Shown: one piece after another, positions 1 through 6,061 of the stretch
Layout: every line of letters begins with the position of its first letter
Numbering within the stretch: position 1 is the first letter of the stretch
From: an uncultured Collinsella sp.
GTDB taxonomy: Bacteria > Actinomycetota > Coriobacteriia > Coriobacteriales > Coriobacteriaceae
NCBI GenBank assembly: GCA_900541285.1
Contig: UQJA01000078.1
Location: forward strand, 1-9,569
Reading direction: 5' to 3'
Length of the DNA: 9,569 nucleotides
The notes under the pieces: model-generated
Told to the model about the DNA's origin: nothing
The model's database searches: none
The model's input: the letters and a program-made list of their open reading frames with translations, nothing else
Position numbers and translations under genes: made by a program

Positions 1-33
1 GGGCCCGTTCGGACATGAGTTCCGAGCGGGCCC
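1..33 (-). terminator. Probable rpiB terminator hairpin
   Basis: Arms 1-13 and 21-33 pair over 13 bp with one G-T wobble around a 7-base loop. The hairpin lies just past the stop codon of the minus-strand rpiB gene. The T tract expected on the minus strand would fall before base 1, so it cannot be seen. No T run follows on the plus strand, which argues against a plus-strand terminator, although it could also serve a gene left of the window. Confidence 0.6.
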
Positions 34-61
34 CTGCTGTTAGCTTGTGGCACTGAGTTGT

Positions 62-529
62 TTAGGCCTCGTCGACGACCTTGAGACCGCGCGTGTGGTC
101 AATCTCGTTGAGGAGGTTAACGCGACGCTCGTGACGACCGCCCTCAAACTCGGCGTCGAGCCACTCGTCGACAATCATCTTGGCGAGCTCGGAGCCCACG
201 ACGCGGGCGCCAAAGGCGAGCACGTTGGTATTGTTGTGCATGCGGGAGAGCTTGGCGCTGAAGGGCTCGGAGCACACGACGGCGCGTACGCCCTCGACCT
301 TGTTGGCAGCCAGGCTAATCCCGACACCGGTGCCACAGATGAGGATGCCCAGGTCGACGTCGCCGTTGGCAACGGCCTTACCCACCTTGTAGCCGGCGAT
401 GGGGTAGTCAAAGCTCTCGGAGGTGTCGGTGCCAAAGTTCACGACCTCGCAGCCGCGCTCCTTCAGGTGCTCGGAGATGATGTTCTTGAGCTCGACGGCG
501 GCGTGGTCGTTACCGATACCGATCTTCAT
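62..529 (-). CDS. rpiB: Ribose-5-phosphate isomerase B
   Basis: A 155-residue RpiB/LacAB-family sugar-phosphate isomerase that interconverts ribulose 5-phosphate and ribose 5-phosphate in the non-oxidative pentose phosphate pathway (cytosolic). The length matches the family (about 150 residues). The N-terminal GNDHAA (residues 6-11) carries the Asp-His pair. The ICGTGVGIS block supplies catalytic Cys65 and the anion-hole glycines, followed by ANK (75-77). HNNTN (98-102) and RHERR (132-136) are phosphate-binding signatures. The ATG at 529 is preceded by AGAGGAA seven bases upstream and starts directly on the MKIGIGNDHAA strand. The reading frame stays open further upstream to 745, but those residues do not resemble the family. 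It is a single-gene unit, with a candidate operator at 612-627 and a terminator at 1-33. LacA/LacB galactose-6-phosphate isomerase is the only serious alternative; the stand-alone gene favours RpiB. Confidence 0.93.
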   Translation of the reverse strand: MKIGIGNDHAAVELKNIISEHLKERGCEVVNFGTDTSESFDYPIAGYKVGKAVANGDVDLGILICGTGVGISLAANKVEGVRAVVCSEPFSAKLSRMHNNTNVLAFGARVVGSELAKMIVDEWLDAEFEGGRHERRVNLLNEIDHTRGLKVVDEA

Positions 530-611
530 GGATGGTTCCTCTCTGGTCTGTGCGGCGCAAATGCTAAAGGTGTTTACCGCGTTCGACTGCATGATAGCGC
601 GACTTTTGCGT

Positions 612-627
612 AAACGCTCGAGCGTTT
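612..627. promoter_or_regulatory. Perfect 16-bp palindrome, candidate operator
   Basis: AAACGCTCGAGCGTTT is a perfect inverted repeat with a central CG, the layout typical of LacI-family operators. The half-site AAACGCT recurs at 635-641. A looser 8-bp inverted pair, TGCTAAAG (562-569) and CTTTAGCA (640-647), flanks it. On the minus strand a TTGACC element (631-636) and a TATCAT element (591-596) lie on either side, so the palindrome sits in the likely rpiB promoter, about 85 bases before its ATG. No regulator gene is adjacent. Confidence 0.45.
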
Positions 628-801
628 TTTGGTCAAACGCTTTAGCAGGCAACAAGACTGGCTTCTCGTGAATGAATGTCGTCAGTTTGCGCTTGAGCGC
701 CGTCCGCCGGAACCATGGTTGCGGTTTTTGATGCATTGTTATCAAATAAAGGAGCTAACATTTTTTGAGAGCCTAGCCCGTTATGCAAGCAGGAGATACC
801 T

Positions 802-2121
802 ATGCCTACCGATTCCATCCGTGATGCCGCGTTTTGCGATGTTTTGAACCGCGAACTTGTCTGTGCACTCGGCTGCACCGAGCCCATTGCCGTTGCCTAT
901 GCAGCGGCGCTGGCGAGTCAGACGCTCGGTTGCGAACCCGATCATATGGATGTTGCATGCTCGGGCAACATCATCAAGAACGTTAAGAGCGTGACCGTGC
1001 CCAACTCGGGCGGTATGCACGGTATTGAAGCCGCGGCCGTGCTGGGTGCCGTGGGCGGCGACGCTAAGAGCGCTCTCGAGGTGCTCGAGAGCGTTGACGA
1101 CGAAGATCGTGCTCGCGTGACCGAGCTCCTCACCGACGCCGGCTACTGCGATGTGTCGCTTGTCGAGGGTGTGTCCAACCTCTACATCAAGGTGACTGCG
1201 ACGGCCGGGGGCCATACCGCGGTCGTCGAGATTACCGACCACCACACCAATGTCACGTGCCATACCCTCGACGGTATTCCGGTGTGCGGCAAGTCGGCGG
1301 GGGAGTGTGCCGCCTGCGCCGAGCGCGTCGTGGCCGAGCGGGCGGCAGATAACGCCGATACGCCCATGTCGATTGAGACCATCATCGACTTTATCGAGGA
1401 CGGTGACATTGAGGACGCCCGCGCTGCCGTTGAGCGTCAGATTGAGCTGAATGGCGCAATCAGTGCCGAGGGCCTTGCGCACGCTTGGGGCGCCGAGGTG
1501 GGTCGTACGCTGCTGGGTGCTCGTGCCGATGACGTCGCCTGCCGTGCCCGTGCCCGTGCAGCCGCCGGGTCCGACGCCCGCATGAACGGTTGCGCGCTGC
1601 CGGTCGCCATTGTGTGCGGCTCGGGCAATCAAGGTATTACCTGCGCGTTGCCCGTCATGGAGTATGCCGAGTACCTGCGTTGCGACCACGAGCGCCTGGT
1701 GCGCGCCGTGATGCTGTCCGATCTTATCGCCGTGCATATCAAGAGCTATATTGGTGCGCTCTCGGCGTTTTGCGGTGCTATTTGCGCCGCGTGCGGCGCC
1801 GGCGCCGCGATTACCTGGCTGTGCGGTGGCACGCGCGAGCAGATTGGCGCGACGGTCTCGAATACGCTCGGTAACGTGGGCGGCATCGTGTGCGACGGCG
1901 CCAAAGCGAGCTGCGCCGCCAAGATCTCGGCTGCCGTCGATGCGGCGATTCTGGGCCATGATATGGCCATGCAGGGTCGCGGCTTCCGCGCCGGCGAGGG
2001 CCTGATCCAGGATACCGTTGAGCAGACGATCGCCAGTATGGGCTACGTAGGCCGCGTGGGCATGAAGGACACCGACGTCGAGATCCTCAATATCATGATC
2101 GGCAAAACCCAAGTGTGCTAG
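802..2121 (+). CDS. cyuA: L-cysteine desulfidase family protein (UPF0597)
   Basis: A 439-residue member of the UPF0597/serine dehydratase-alpha family that includes the archaeal Fe-S L-cysteine desulfidase and E. coli CyuA (YhaM). Those enzymes split cysteine into pyruvate, ammonia and sulfide in the cytosol. Family motifs run in order: GCTEP with Cys25 (residues 24-28), CSGNIIKNV (53-61), TVPNSGG, ASDAR (256-260), GSGNQG (273-278), LSAFCGA with Cys324, and IVCDGAKASC with Cys364 and Cys371. By homology, these cysteines are the likely catalytic and cluster-binding residues. The start is the ATG with AGGAG six bases upstream. The length is normal, but the protein is unusually cysteine-rich (22 Cys, 5%), with a CX6CX2C stretch at 162-172. 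The stop codon overlaps that of the convergent HAD gene. The substrate (cysteine versus serine or another amino acid) is not settled by sequence. Confidence 0.82.
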   Translation: MPTDSIRDAAFCDVLNRELVCALGCTEPIAVAYAAALASQTLGCEPDHMDVACSGNIIKNVKSVTVPNSGGMHGIEAAAVLGAVGGDAKSALEVLESVDDEDRARVTELLTDAGYCDVSLVEGVSNLYIKVTATAGGHTAVVEITDHHTNVTCHTLDGIPVCGKSAGECAACAERVVAERAADNADTPMSIETIIDFIEDGDIEDARAAVERQIELNGAISAEGLAHAWGAEVGRTLLGARADDVACRARARAAAGSDARMNGCALPVAIVCGSGNQGITCALPVMEYAEYLRCDHERLVRAVMLSDLIAVHIKSYIGALSAFCGAICAACGAGAAITWLCGGTREQIGATVSNTLGNVGGIVCDGAKASCAAKISAAVDAAILGHDMAMQGRGFRAGEGLIQDTVEQTIASMGYVGRVGMKDTDVEILNIMIGKTQVC

Positions 2122-2876
2122 GACAGTTCGTCGGCTACTTGGTGTTCGTAGAAGGCTTCTACTACGGCGTTAAAGTCGCGGGCGAAGTCTTCCATGGTTC
2201 CGCGCCAGGTGGCTCGGCTGGGCTTGCCTTGGCCCACAAAGGCGGTTTGGATGCCGCAATCGGGGGACGGGAAGTCGCGTTTGGGATCGTTGCCCACCAT
2301 AAGGACCTCGTGTGGCTCGAGTCCCATCACCTGAAGCTGCTCTAGATAGTAGGTGGCATCGGGCTTGCAGCGGGTGGTGTTTCCCATGTGCGTGACGAGC
2401 TCAAAGGGGGCGTCGGCCAGGTCGCCCCAGCCCATGCGGCACTCGATGGCCCCCTGGGGAAAGCTGGGGTTGGTAAAGAGCGCGCAACGCAGCCCTGCGT
2501 CCTGTACGGCCTGGAGCGCGGCGTGTGCGCCCGGCATGGCGTGGGCGTTAATGACATCGTCGTTCTTGTACGGAAGAACTTCGCGGTCATAGTAGGTAAA
2601 CGCCTCGTAGATGAGGGGATCGGAGAGGCGGATCCCGCATCGGCGCTCGACCTCTTCTTGGTAAAACTCAAGATTGGTGCGGTTGTCCGTGCCGCTGCGG
2701 CGATTGGCGTTGAGGTCGACCAGGATGGTGCCGAGGCGTGCCATCGTGCCACCGCGGCTGCGGCGCCCGATATCCGCGAGCATCGAAGAGACATCCTTAA
2801 AATAGCGAAGGATGAACGCGTTGAGGTTGATGCTGAGAAGCGTCTCGTCCATATCGAAAACGACTGCTTTGAGCAC
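2118..2876 (-). CDS. HAD-superfamily hydrolase, substrate unknown
   Basis: A 252-residue haloacid dehalogenase-type phosphatase. Motif I is VVFDMDETL with nucleophile Asp8 and acid/base Asp10. Motif II is LFTN with Thr135. Motif III is Lys171 in CKPD. Motif IV is VGNDPKRD with acidic residues Asp197 and Asp201, consistent with Mg2+ binding. The roughly 100 residues between motifs I and II form a helical C1-type cap, as in subfamily I (phosphoglycolate phosphatase-like) enzymes. All catalytic residues are present, so it should be active, but the substrate cannot be read from sequence. I chose the GTG start at 2876 because AAAGGTG lies at the right distance and the protein then begins immediately before motif I. 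An upstream ATG at 3047 is in frame, but the extra 57 residues look non-coding. It is transcribed toward cyuA with no intergenic space. Confidence 0.85.
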   Translation of the reverse strand: MLKAVVFDMDETLLSINLNAFILRYFKDVSSMLADIGRRSRGGTMARLGTILVDLNANRRSGTDNRTNLEFYQEEVERRCGIRLSDPLIYEAFTYYDREVLPYKNDDVINAHAMPGAHAALQAVQDAGLRCALFTNPSFPQGAIECRMGWGDLADAPFELVTHMGNTTRCKPDATYYLEQLQVMGLEPHEVLMVGNDPKRDFPSPDCGIQTAFVGQGKPSRATWRGTMEDFARDFNAVVEAFYEHQVADELS

Positions 2877-2881
2877 GCGGG

Positions 2882-2888
2882 CACCTTT
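2882..2888 (-). promoter_or_regulatory. Ribosome binding site selecting the GTG start of the HAD gene
   Basis: On the minus strand AAAGGTG ends just before a short spacer leading to GTG at 2876; the AGG core is seven bases from the start codon. No upstream in-frame start has a comparable site. Confidence 0.55.
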
Positions 2889-3031
2889 CTCGAAAAATCG
2901 ATCTAGAATCGTTGGCTCCGGATACTTTACCCCAAAGCCGAATGCCTGGCTGGTTATCGTCAAGTTGCGGAGACGTGTGTTCATAAGATTACGAAAAAGT
3001 CTCCACACGAGTAAAAAATCGCAGTTCACGC

Positions 3032-3060
3032 TTGAAATCGAACTCATTTCCCCGTAACCT
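3032..3060 (+). promoter_or_regulatory. Candidate rpsA promoter
   Basis: TTGAAA (3032-3037) and TAACCT (3055-3060) are separated by 17 bases. The -35 element is strong (5 of 6) and the -10 is weak (3 of 6). If used, it gives a 5' leader of about 125 bases before rpsA. Confidence 0.35.
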
Positions 3061-3176
3061 ATACGAACGTGATTGCATAAGCGTCACATTAGTATCTGTC
3101 GGCTCCCGAGTGTTCCTAAACGTTGTGTGCTTGTCGCACCCTTCTGTAGGTCCTAGCAATCGGGGCCCCGTAGTTC

Positions 3177-3184
3177 GAAAGGGG
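3177..3184 (+). promoter_or_regulatory. Ribosome binding site supporting the rpsA TTG start
   Basis: GAAAGGGG ends seven bases before TTG at 3192. An in-frame TAG at 3171-3173 rules out any start further upstream. The next in-frame ATG (3249, residue 20) has a purine run immediately before it that is mostly too close to act as a site. Confidence 0.6.
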
Positions 3185-3191
3185 TCCACCT

Positions 3192-4358
3192 TTGAGTGAG
3201 ATTCAGAACTCGTCCATTTTCTCTCTTGACGATGTCAATGAGGAGGAGATGAACAACCTCATCGACGGTACGATTACCGACTTTGATGAGGGCGATCTCG
3301 TTAACGGCACTGTCGTTAAGATCGAGCATGACGAGGTGCTCGTTGACATCGGATTCAAGTCCGAGGGCGTTATCCCGGTCCGCGAGCTGTCCATCCGCAA
3401 GGACGCTAACCCTGCAGACATCGTTGCACTCGGTGATCCCATCGAGGCTCTGGTTCTCCAGAAGGAGGACAAGGACGGTCGTCTGGTCCTGTCCAAGAAG
3501 CGTGCCGAGTACGAGCGTGCTTGGAACCGCATCGAGGAGAAGTTCAACTCCGGCGAGAACGTCGAGGGCGAGGTTATCGAGGTTGTCAAGGGCGGCCTGA
3601 TCCTCGACATCGGCCTGCGTGGCTTCCTGCCCGCTTCCCTCGTTGACCTCCGTCGCGTCAAGGACCTCACCTCCTACATGGGCACCCGCATCGAGGCTCG
3701 CGTCATCGAGATGGACCGCAACCGCAACAACGTCGTCCTCTCCCGTCGCGTCGTGCTCGAGGAGTCCCGTAAGGCCGAGCGCTCCGAGATCCTGTCCAAG
3801 CTCAAGTCTGGTATGCGTCTCCAGGGCACCGTTTCCTCCATCGTCGACTTCGGCGCCTTCGTCGACCTCGGCGGTATCGACGGCCTCATCCACATCTCCG
3901 AGCTCTCCTGGAACCACGTCAACCATCCTTCCGAGGTTGTCAAGGTCGGCCAGGAGGTCGAGGTCGAGGTTCTCGACGTCGATCTCAACCGCGAGCGCAT
4001 CTCCCTGGGTCTCAAGCAGACCACCGAGGATCCGTGGCGCGCACTTGTCAAGAAGTACCCCGTCGGCGCTATCGTCGAGGGCACTGTGACCAAGCTTGTC
4101 CCGTTTGGCGCTTTCGTCGACCTGGGCGAGGGCATCGAGGGCCTGGTGCACATCTCCGAGATGGCCAACAAGCACGTCGACCAGCCTTCTCAGGTCACCC
4201 ACGTGGGCGACAAGGTTCAGGTCAAGGTCATGGAGATCGACCTCGACCGTCGTCGTATCTCTCTGTCCATGAAGTCCGCTGCTGAGACTCTGGGCGTCGA
4301 GATCGAGGTTACCCCGCTTCCTTCCGAGAAGAAGGACGAGGAGACCGACGCCGAGTAA
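3192..4358 (+). CDS. rpsA: 30S ribosomal protein S1
   Basis: A 388-residue S1 protein that helps the 30S subunit bind and unfold mRNA. It has four S1 (OB-fold) domains, at about residues 33-103, 120-186, 205-274 and 290-361. Domains 3 and 4 show the canonical FGAFVDLG and GLIHISEL or GLVHISEM cores. Four domains and a short acidic tail (EKKDEETDAE) fit Gram-positive/actinobacterial S1 rather than the six-domain E. coli form. The start is a TTG with a good ribosome binding site. The first 19 residues (through SLDDVNEEE) align in character with the actinobacterial S1 N-terminus, so I keep them despite an ATG at residue 20. Codon use is strikingly biased (mostly C-ending codons, with GAG, AAG and CGT/CGC preferred) compared with neighbouring genes, as expected for a highly expressed gene. 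It is monocistronic, with a terminator 27 bases downstream. Confidence 0.96.
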   Translation: MSEIQNSSIFSLDDVNEEEMNNLIDGTITDFDEGDLVNGTVVKIEHDEVLVDIGFKSEGVIPVRELSIRKDANPADIVALGDPIEALVLQKEDKDGRLVLSKKRAEYERAWNRIEEKFNSGENVEGEVIEVVKGGLILDIGLRGFLPASLVDLRRVKDLTSYMGTRIEARVIEMDRNRNNVVLSRRVVLEESRKAERSEILSKLKSGMRLQGTVSSIVDFGAFVDLGGIDGLIHISELSWNHVNHPSEVVKVGQEVEVEVLDVDLNRERISLGLKQTTEDPWRALVKKYPVGAIVEGTVTKLVPFGAFVDLGEGIEGLVHISEMANKHVDQPSQVTHVGDKVQVKVMEIDLDRRRISLSMKSAAETLGVEIEVTPLPSEKKDEETDAE

Positions 4359-4384
4359 ATCGGTTTGACGATCACTTGTTTTAA

Positions 4385-4416
4385 GGGATCCGTCCGCAAT
4401 GGACGGGTCCCTTTTT
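4385..4416 (+). terminator. rpsA rho-independent terminator
   Basis: Arms 4385-4395 and 4401-4411 form an 11-bp stem with one G-T wobble and a 5-base loop (GCAAT), followed by TTTTT at 4412-4416. It lies 27 bases after the rpsA stop codon. Confidence 0.93.
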
Positions 4417-4462
4417 GCTTTCGCTGCTGATGCACGCGATGCTACCCGGGCTGTCCACAGGC

Positions 4463-4594
4463 TATTGGGTTGTCGGTGAATGAAAAAATGCCGACATCCC
4501 GCCTCGGGGAGGAGGCGGGAACGCACCGAGTAGACGGAGGGGTGCGGAGCGCGGTCGCGTCTCGACTGACGACATTGCCCATCGACAACCCTAT
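4463..4594. other. Structured intergenic element between rpsA and rnpB
   Basis: This 130-base stretch has no gene but dense inverted repeats. GGGTTGTCGGTG (4467-4478) can pair with CATCGACAACCC (4580-4591) over 12 bp with one wobble. The closed region holds a 9-bp hairpin (arms 4497-4505 and 4512-4520), a 6-bp hairpin (4522-4527 with 4541-4546) and a 6-bp hairpin (4552-4557 with 4563-4568). Alternatively, 4467-4476 pairs locally with 4491-4500 with one T-T mismatch, which excludes both the long helix and the base of the 9-bp hairpin. A TACAAT element on the minus strand (4593-4598) could start a transcript there. No clear terminator or start on either strand was found. It could be an uncharacterised small RNA or a DNA-level structure. 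Confidence 0.4.
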
Positions 4595-4666
4595 TGTACT
4601 GCATGGCGTGGTTCTTGGTTTATCGTGTCGAACGCTTGTGTTGTGCCATTGCCTGCGGCAACGGTG

Positions 4667-4675
4667 TGCTACACT
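4667..4675 (+). promoter_or_regulatory. rnpB promoter (extended -10)
   Basis: TGCTACACT is an extended -10 element (TG, one base, then TACACT at 4670-4675). It lies 8 bases before the predicted 5' end of RNase P RNA at 4684. A TTGCCT (4649-4654) could act as a -35, but only 15 bases separate the two, so the TG extension probably matters. Confidence 0.55.
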
Positions 4676-4683
4676 CTTGCACT

Positions 4684-5045
4684 GCTGAGTGGGCCAGACG
4701 GTCGCGCGATGTGCTGTTTGCAGTACGCGTGAGGAAAGTCCGGGCTCCAGAGGGCGGGATGCCGGCTAACGGCCGGGCGGAGTGATCCGACGGAAAGCGC
4801 CGCAGAAAAGAAGACTCCCACCTGCGCCGCAAGGCGTAAAGGGAAAAGCTGAAACGGTGGTGTAAGAGACCACCAGCGTCGTGGCAACACGGCGGCTTGG
4901 CAAGCCCCATCCGGAGCAAGCGCGAATAGGAACGCTATGGGCCGGCCCGGTCCGCGTTCGGGTAGCGTGCGTGGAGCTGCACGGTAACGTGCAGACAAGA
5001 TAAATGACCGTTCACGACAGAACCCGGCTTATAGGCCCACTCAGC
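4684..5045 (+). ncRNA. rnpB: RNase P RNA, bacterial type A
   Basis: This is the catalytic RNA of RNase P, which trims the 5' leader from pre-tRNAs. Helix P1 is the perfect 12-bp pair GCTGAGTGGGCC (4684-4695) with GGCCCACTCAGC (5034-5045), which defines both ends and a length of about 362 nt. The universal 5' P4 core GAGGAAAGTCCGGGCTCC lies at about 4730-4747. The matching 3' core ACAGAACCCGGCTTATAGG is at about 5018-5035. The GTGTAAGAGACCACC segment near 4860 and the GACAAGATAAATGACCG stretch before P4' are also family hallmarks. Overall layout fits the ancestral type A fold. No separate terminator is visible; the GC-rich P1 followed by TTTCTT may define the 3' end. Confidence 0.96.
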
Positions 5046-5060
5046 TTTCTTGTCGACGCT

Positions 5061-5163
5061 GCGACGGCGTCATCTGGCCGATTTGGCGCTCATTCGTCGG
5101 TCGCCGCCATAAGGCGTGCTCCCTCCTCTTTCGGGCCAAATCGACTCAGCTGACGCCGTCTCG
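5061..5163. repeat. Nested inverted repeat downstream of rnpB
   Basis: GACGGCGTCA (5063-5072) pairs perfectly with TGACGCCGTC (5151-5160), and CGATTTGGC (5079-5087) pairs with GCCAAATCG (5135-5143). The two helices flank an internal loop of 6 and 7 bases. Inside is a small tetraloop hairpin, CGCC-ATAA-GGCG (5105-5116). With a 2-base bulge the outer helix can extend to 5061 and 5164. There is no T tract on either side, so it is not a standard terminator. The octamer ACTCAGCT, part of the RNase P P1 strand and the base after it (5039-5046), is repeated at 5144-5151. Function unknown. Confidence 0.55.
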
Positions 5164-5347
5164 CTGTCTTTGCCTGATCATCGACAGCCTCATTTTTGTT
5201 GCAATCTCGACTTTTAAGGCACCTTGCTCGCGCTGACGGGTTCTCGCTGTTGGTGACGGCATCATGGACGTTTCCGTTCTTGTTGGCGAGGTCAACGGTG
5301 CTGTCTTTGCCGTATTATTGAGGCTGTTTGTTGCTTTGCTTGTTGTT

Positions 5348-5353
5348 GAGGGG
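5348..5353 (+). promoter_or_regulatory. Ribosome binding site deciding the yigZ start
   Basis: GAGGGG ends 5 bases before the TTG at 5359 but only 2 bases before the TTG at 5356, so the second of the two tandem TTG codons is favoured. An in-frame TGA at 5347-5349 excludes any earlier start. Confidence 0.55.
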
Positions 5354-5358
5354 CTTTG

Positions 5359-5994
5359 TTGGACAGCTATTTTACTCTGCAATCGAATATTGAGGCTTCG
5401 GGCGAGTTTGTGGACCGCAAGAGCCGGTTTATTGCCCAGCTGGTCCATATTGAGTCCGAGGATGAGGCGAATGCCTTTATCGAGATGGTTCGCAAGCGTC
5501 ATTACGACGCTCGACACAATGTTCCCGCGTGGATTTTAGTCGATGGACGCGAACGCCAGAGCGATGATGGTGAGCCGAGCCGCACGAGCGGTATGCCGAC
5601 GCTCGAGGTGTTGCGCGGCGCAGAGCTCAAAAATGTTTGCTGCGTGGTGACGCGCTATTTTGGTGGCACGCTGTTGGGACCTGGTGGCTTGGTGCGCGCC
5701 TATACTGCGGCGACGCAGGCGGCGGTGGCAGCTGCTCGGGAGGCCGGGCAGATTGTCGAGATGACGAGTGTCGTGCCTGTTGACGTGCATGTGGCCTATC
5801 CGCAGTATGAGCAGGCGCTTCGTTTGGCGCAGGATTCGGGTGCCAAGGTTTCGGATACCGATTACGCGGATGCCGTGACACTTCACCTGGTATTCAAAGC
5901 GGGGGAGCAGGAGCAATTTTGCGCCAAGATGCGCGAGCTTATGGCGGGGCGCGAAGAGATCGAGGTCGGCGCTCCCAAATTTGCCGAGTTCTAA
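5359..5994 (+). CDS. yigZ: YigZ/IMPACT family protein
   Basis: A 211-residue member of the YigZ/UPF0029-IMPACT family, widespread cytosolic proteins whose bacterial role is unclear (the eukaryotic homologue IMPACT regulates Gcn2). The N-terminal domain carries the family signatures KSRFIAQ (about residues 19-25), DARHNVPAW (50-58), SDDGEPSRTSGMP (70-82) and RYFGGTLLGPGGLVRAY (103-119). The C-terminal DUF1949 ferredoxin-like domain (about 135-205) follows, with its typical YPQYEQ start. The length matches E. coli YigZ (about 205 residues). The start is one of two adjacent TTG codons; the second has better spacing to GAGGGG. It appears to be a single-gene unit between rnpB and a strong terminator. 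Biochemical function cannot be assigned from sequence. Confidence 0.93.
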   Translation: MDSYFTLQSNIEASGEFVDRKSRFIAQLVHIESEDEANAFIEMVRKRHYDARHNVPAWILVDGRERQSDDGEPSRTSGMPTLEVLRGAELKNVCCVVTRYFGGTLLGPGGLVRAYTAATQAAVAAAREAGQIVEMTSVVPVDVHVAYPQYEQALRLAQDSGAKVSDTDYADAVTLHLVFKAGEQEQFCAKMRELMAGREEIEVGAPKFAEF

Positions 5995-5997
5995 CGG

Positions 5998-6048
5998 CGA
6001 CGGCCGGCGTTTTTTTGGATGGATCCCAAACGCGCCGGCCGTCGTTTT
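5998..6048 (+). terminator. yigZ terminator
   Basis: CGACGGCCGGCG (5998-6009) pairs perfectly over 12 bp with CGCCGGCCGTCG (6033-6044), followed by TTTT (6045-6048). An inner TTTGG/CCAAA pair (6014-6018 and 6026-6030) extends the hairpin. It begins three bases after the yigZ stop codon. It might also slow transcription of the convergent minus-strand gene, but no T tract is present on that strand. Confidence 0.85.
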
Positions 6049-6061
6049 ATGTTGCTGCCGT

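Larger units (their letters stand above)
2877..3191. other. Divergent promoter region between the HAD gene and rpsA
   Basis: This is 315 bases without a gene. It must contain the HAD promoter (minus) and the rpsA promoter (plus). Besides the rpsA promoter candidate at 3032-3060, a second possible pair, TTGTCG (3131-3136) and TAGCAA (3154-3159), has 17-base spacing. CGGGGCCCCG at 3161-3170 is a perfect 10-base palindrome just before the rpsA ribosome binding site. A weak minus-strand pair, TTTACT and TAATCT, could serve the HAD gene. No convincing riboswitch or small gene was seen. Confidence 0.4.
5046..5358. other. Intergenic region between rnpB and yigZ
   Basis: This is 313 bases without a supported gene. 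The first third holds the nested inverted repeat listed separately. The remainder contains a possible -10 element TATTAT (5313-5318) without a matching -35; it could drive yigZ. A short reading frame starting at 5264 encodes a hydrophobic peptide, but it lacks a clear ribosome binding site and runs into yigZ in another frame, so I do not call it. Confidence 0.4.

Noticed and set aside
781..2112. Long open frame (443 codons) opposite the cysteine desulfidase gene
   Set aside because: The composition is typical of a high-GC antisense frame (Ala, Gly, His and Arg rich), with no recognisable motifs. The sense strand has clear family motifs and a ribosome binding site.
4463..4594. 6S RNA, SRP RNA or tmRNA in the rpsA-rnpB gap
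   Set aside because: The predicted fold is a closed multi-hairpin layout, not the single long bulged hairpin of 6S RNA. The SRP apical motif and the tmRNA ends and tag frame are absent.
3153..4604. Long open frame (483 codons) opposite rpsA
   Set aside because: It is an antisense shadow created by the strong codon bias of rpsA. The product is a repetitive Asp/Leu/Val-rich string with no family resemblance, and the sense strand clearly encodes S1.
5264..5539. Possible small membrane protein upstream of and overlapping yigZ
   Set aside because: The first 30 residues are hydrophobic, but no good ribosome binding site precedes the ATG and most of the frame overlaps yigZ, where it reads as an Arg/Leu-rich shadow.
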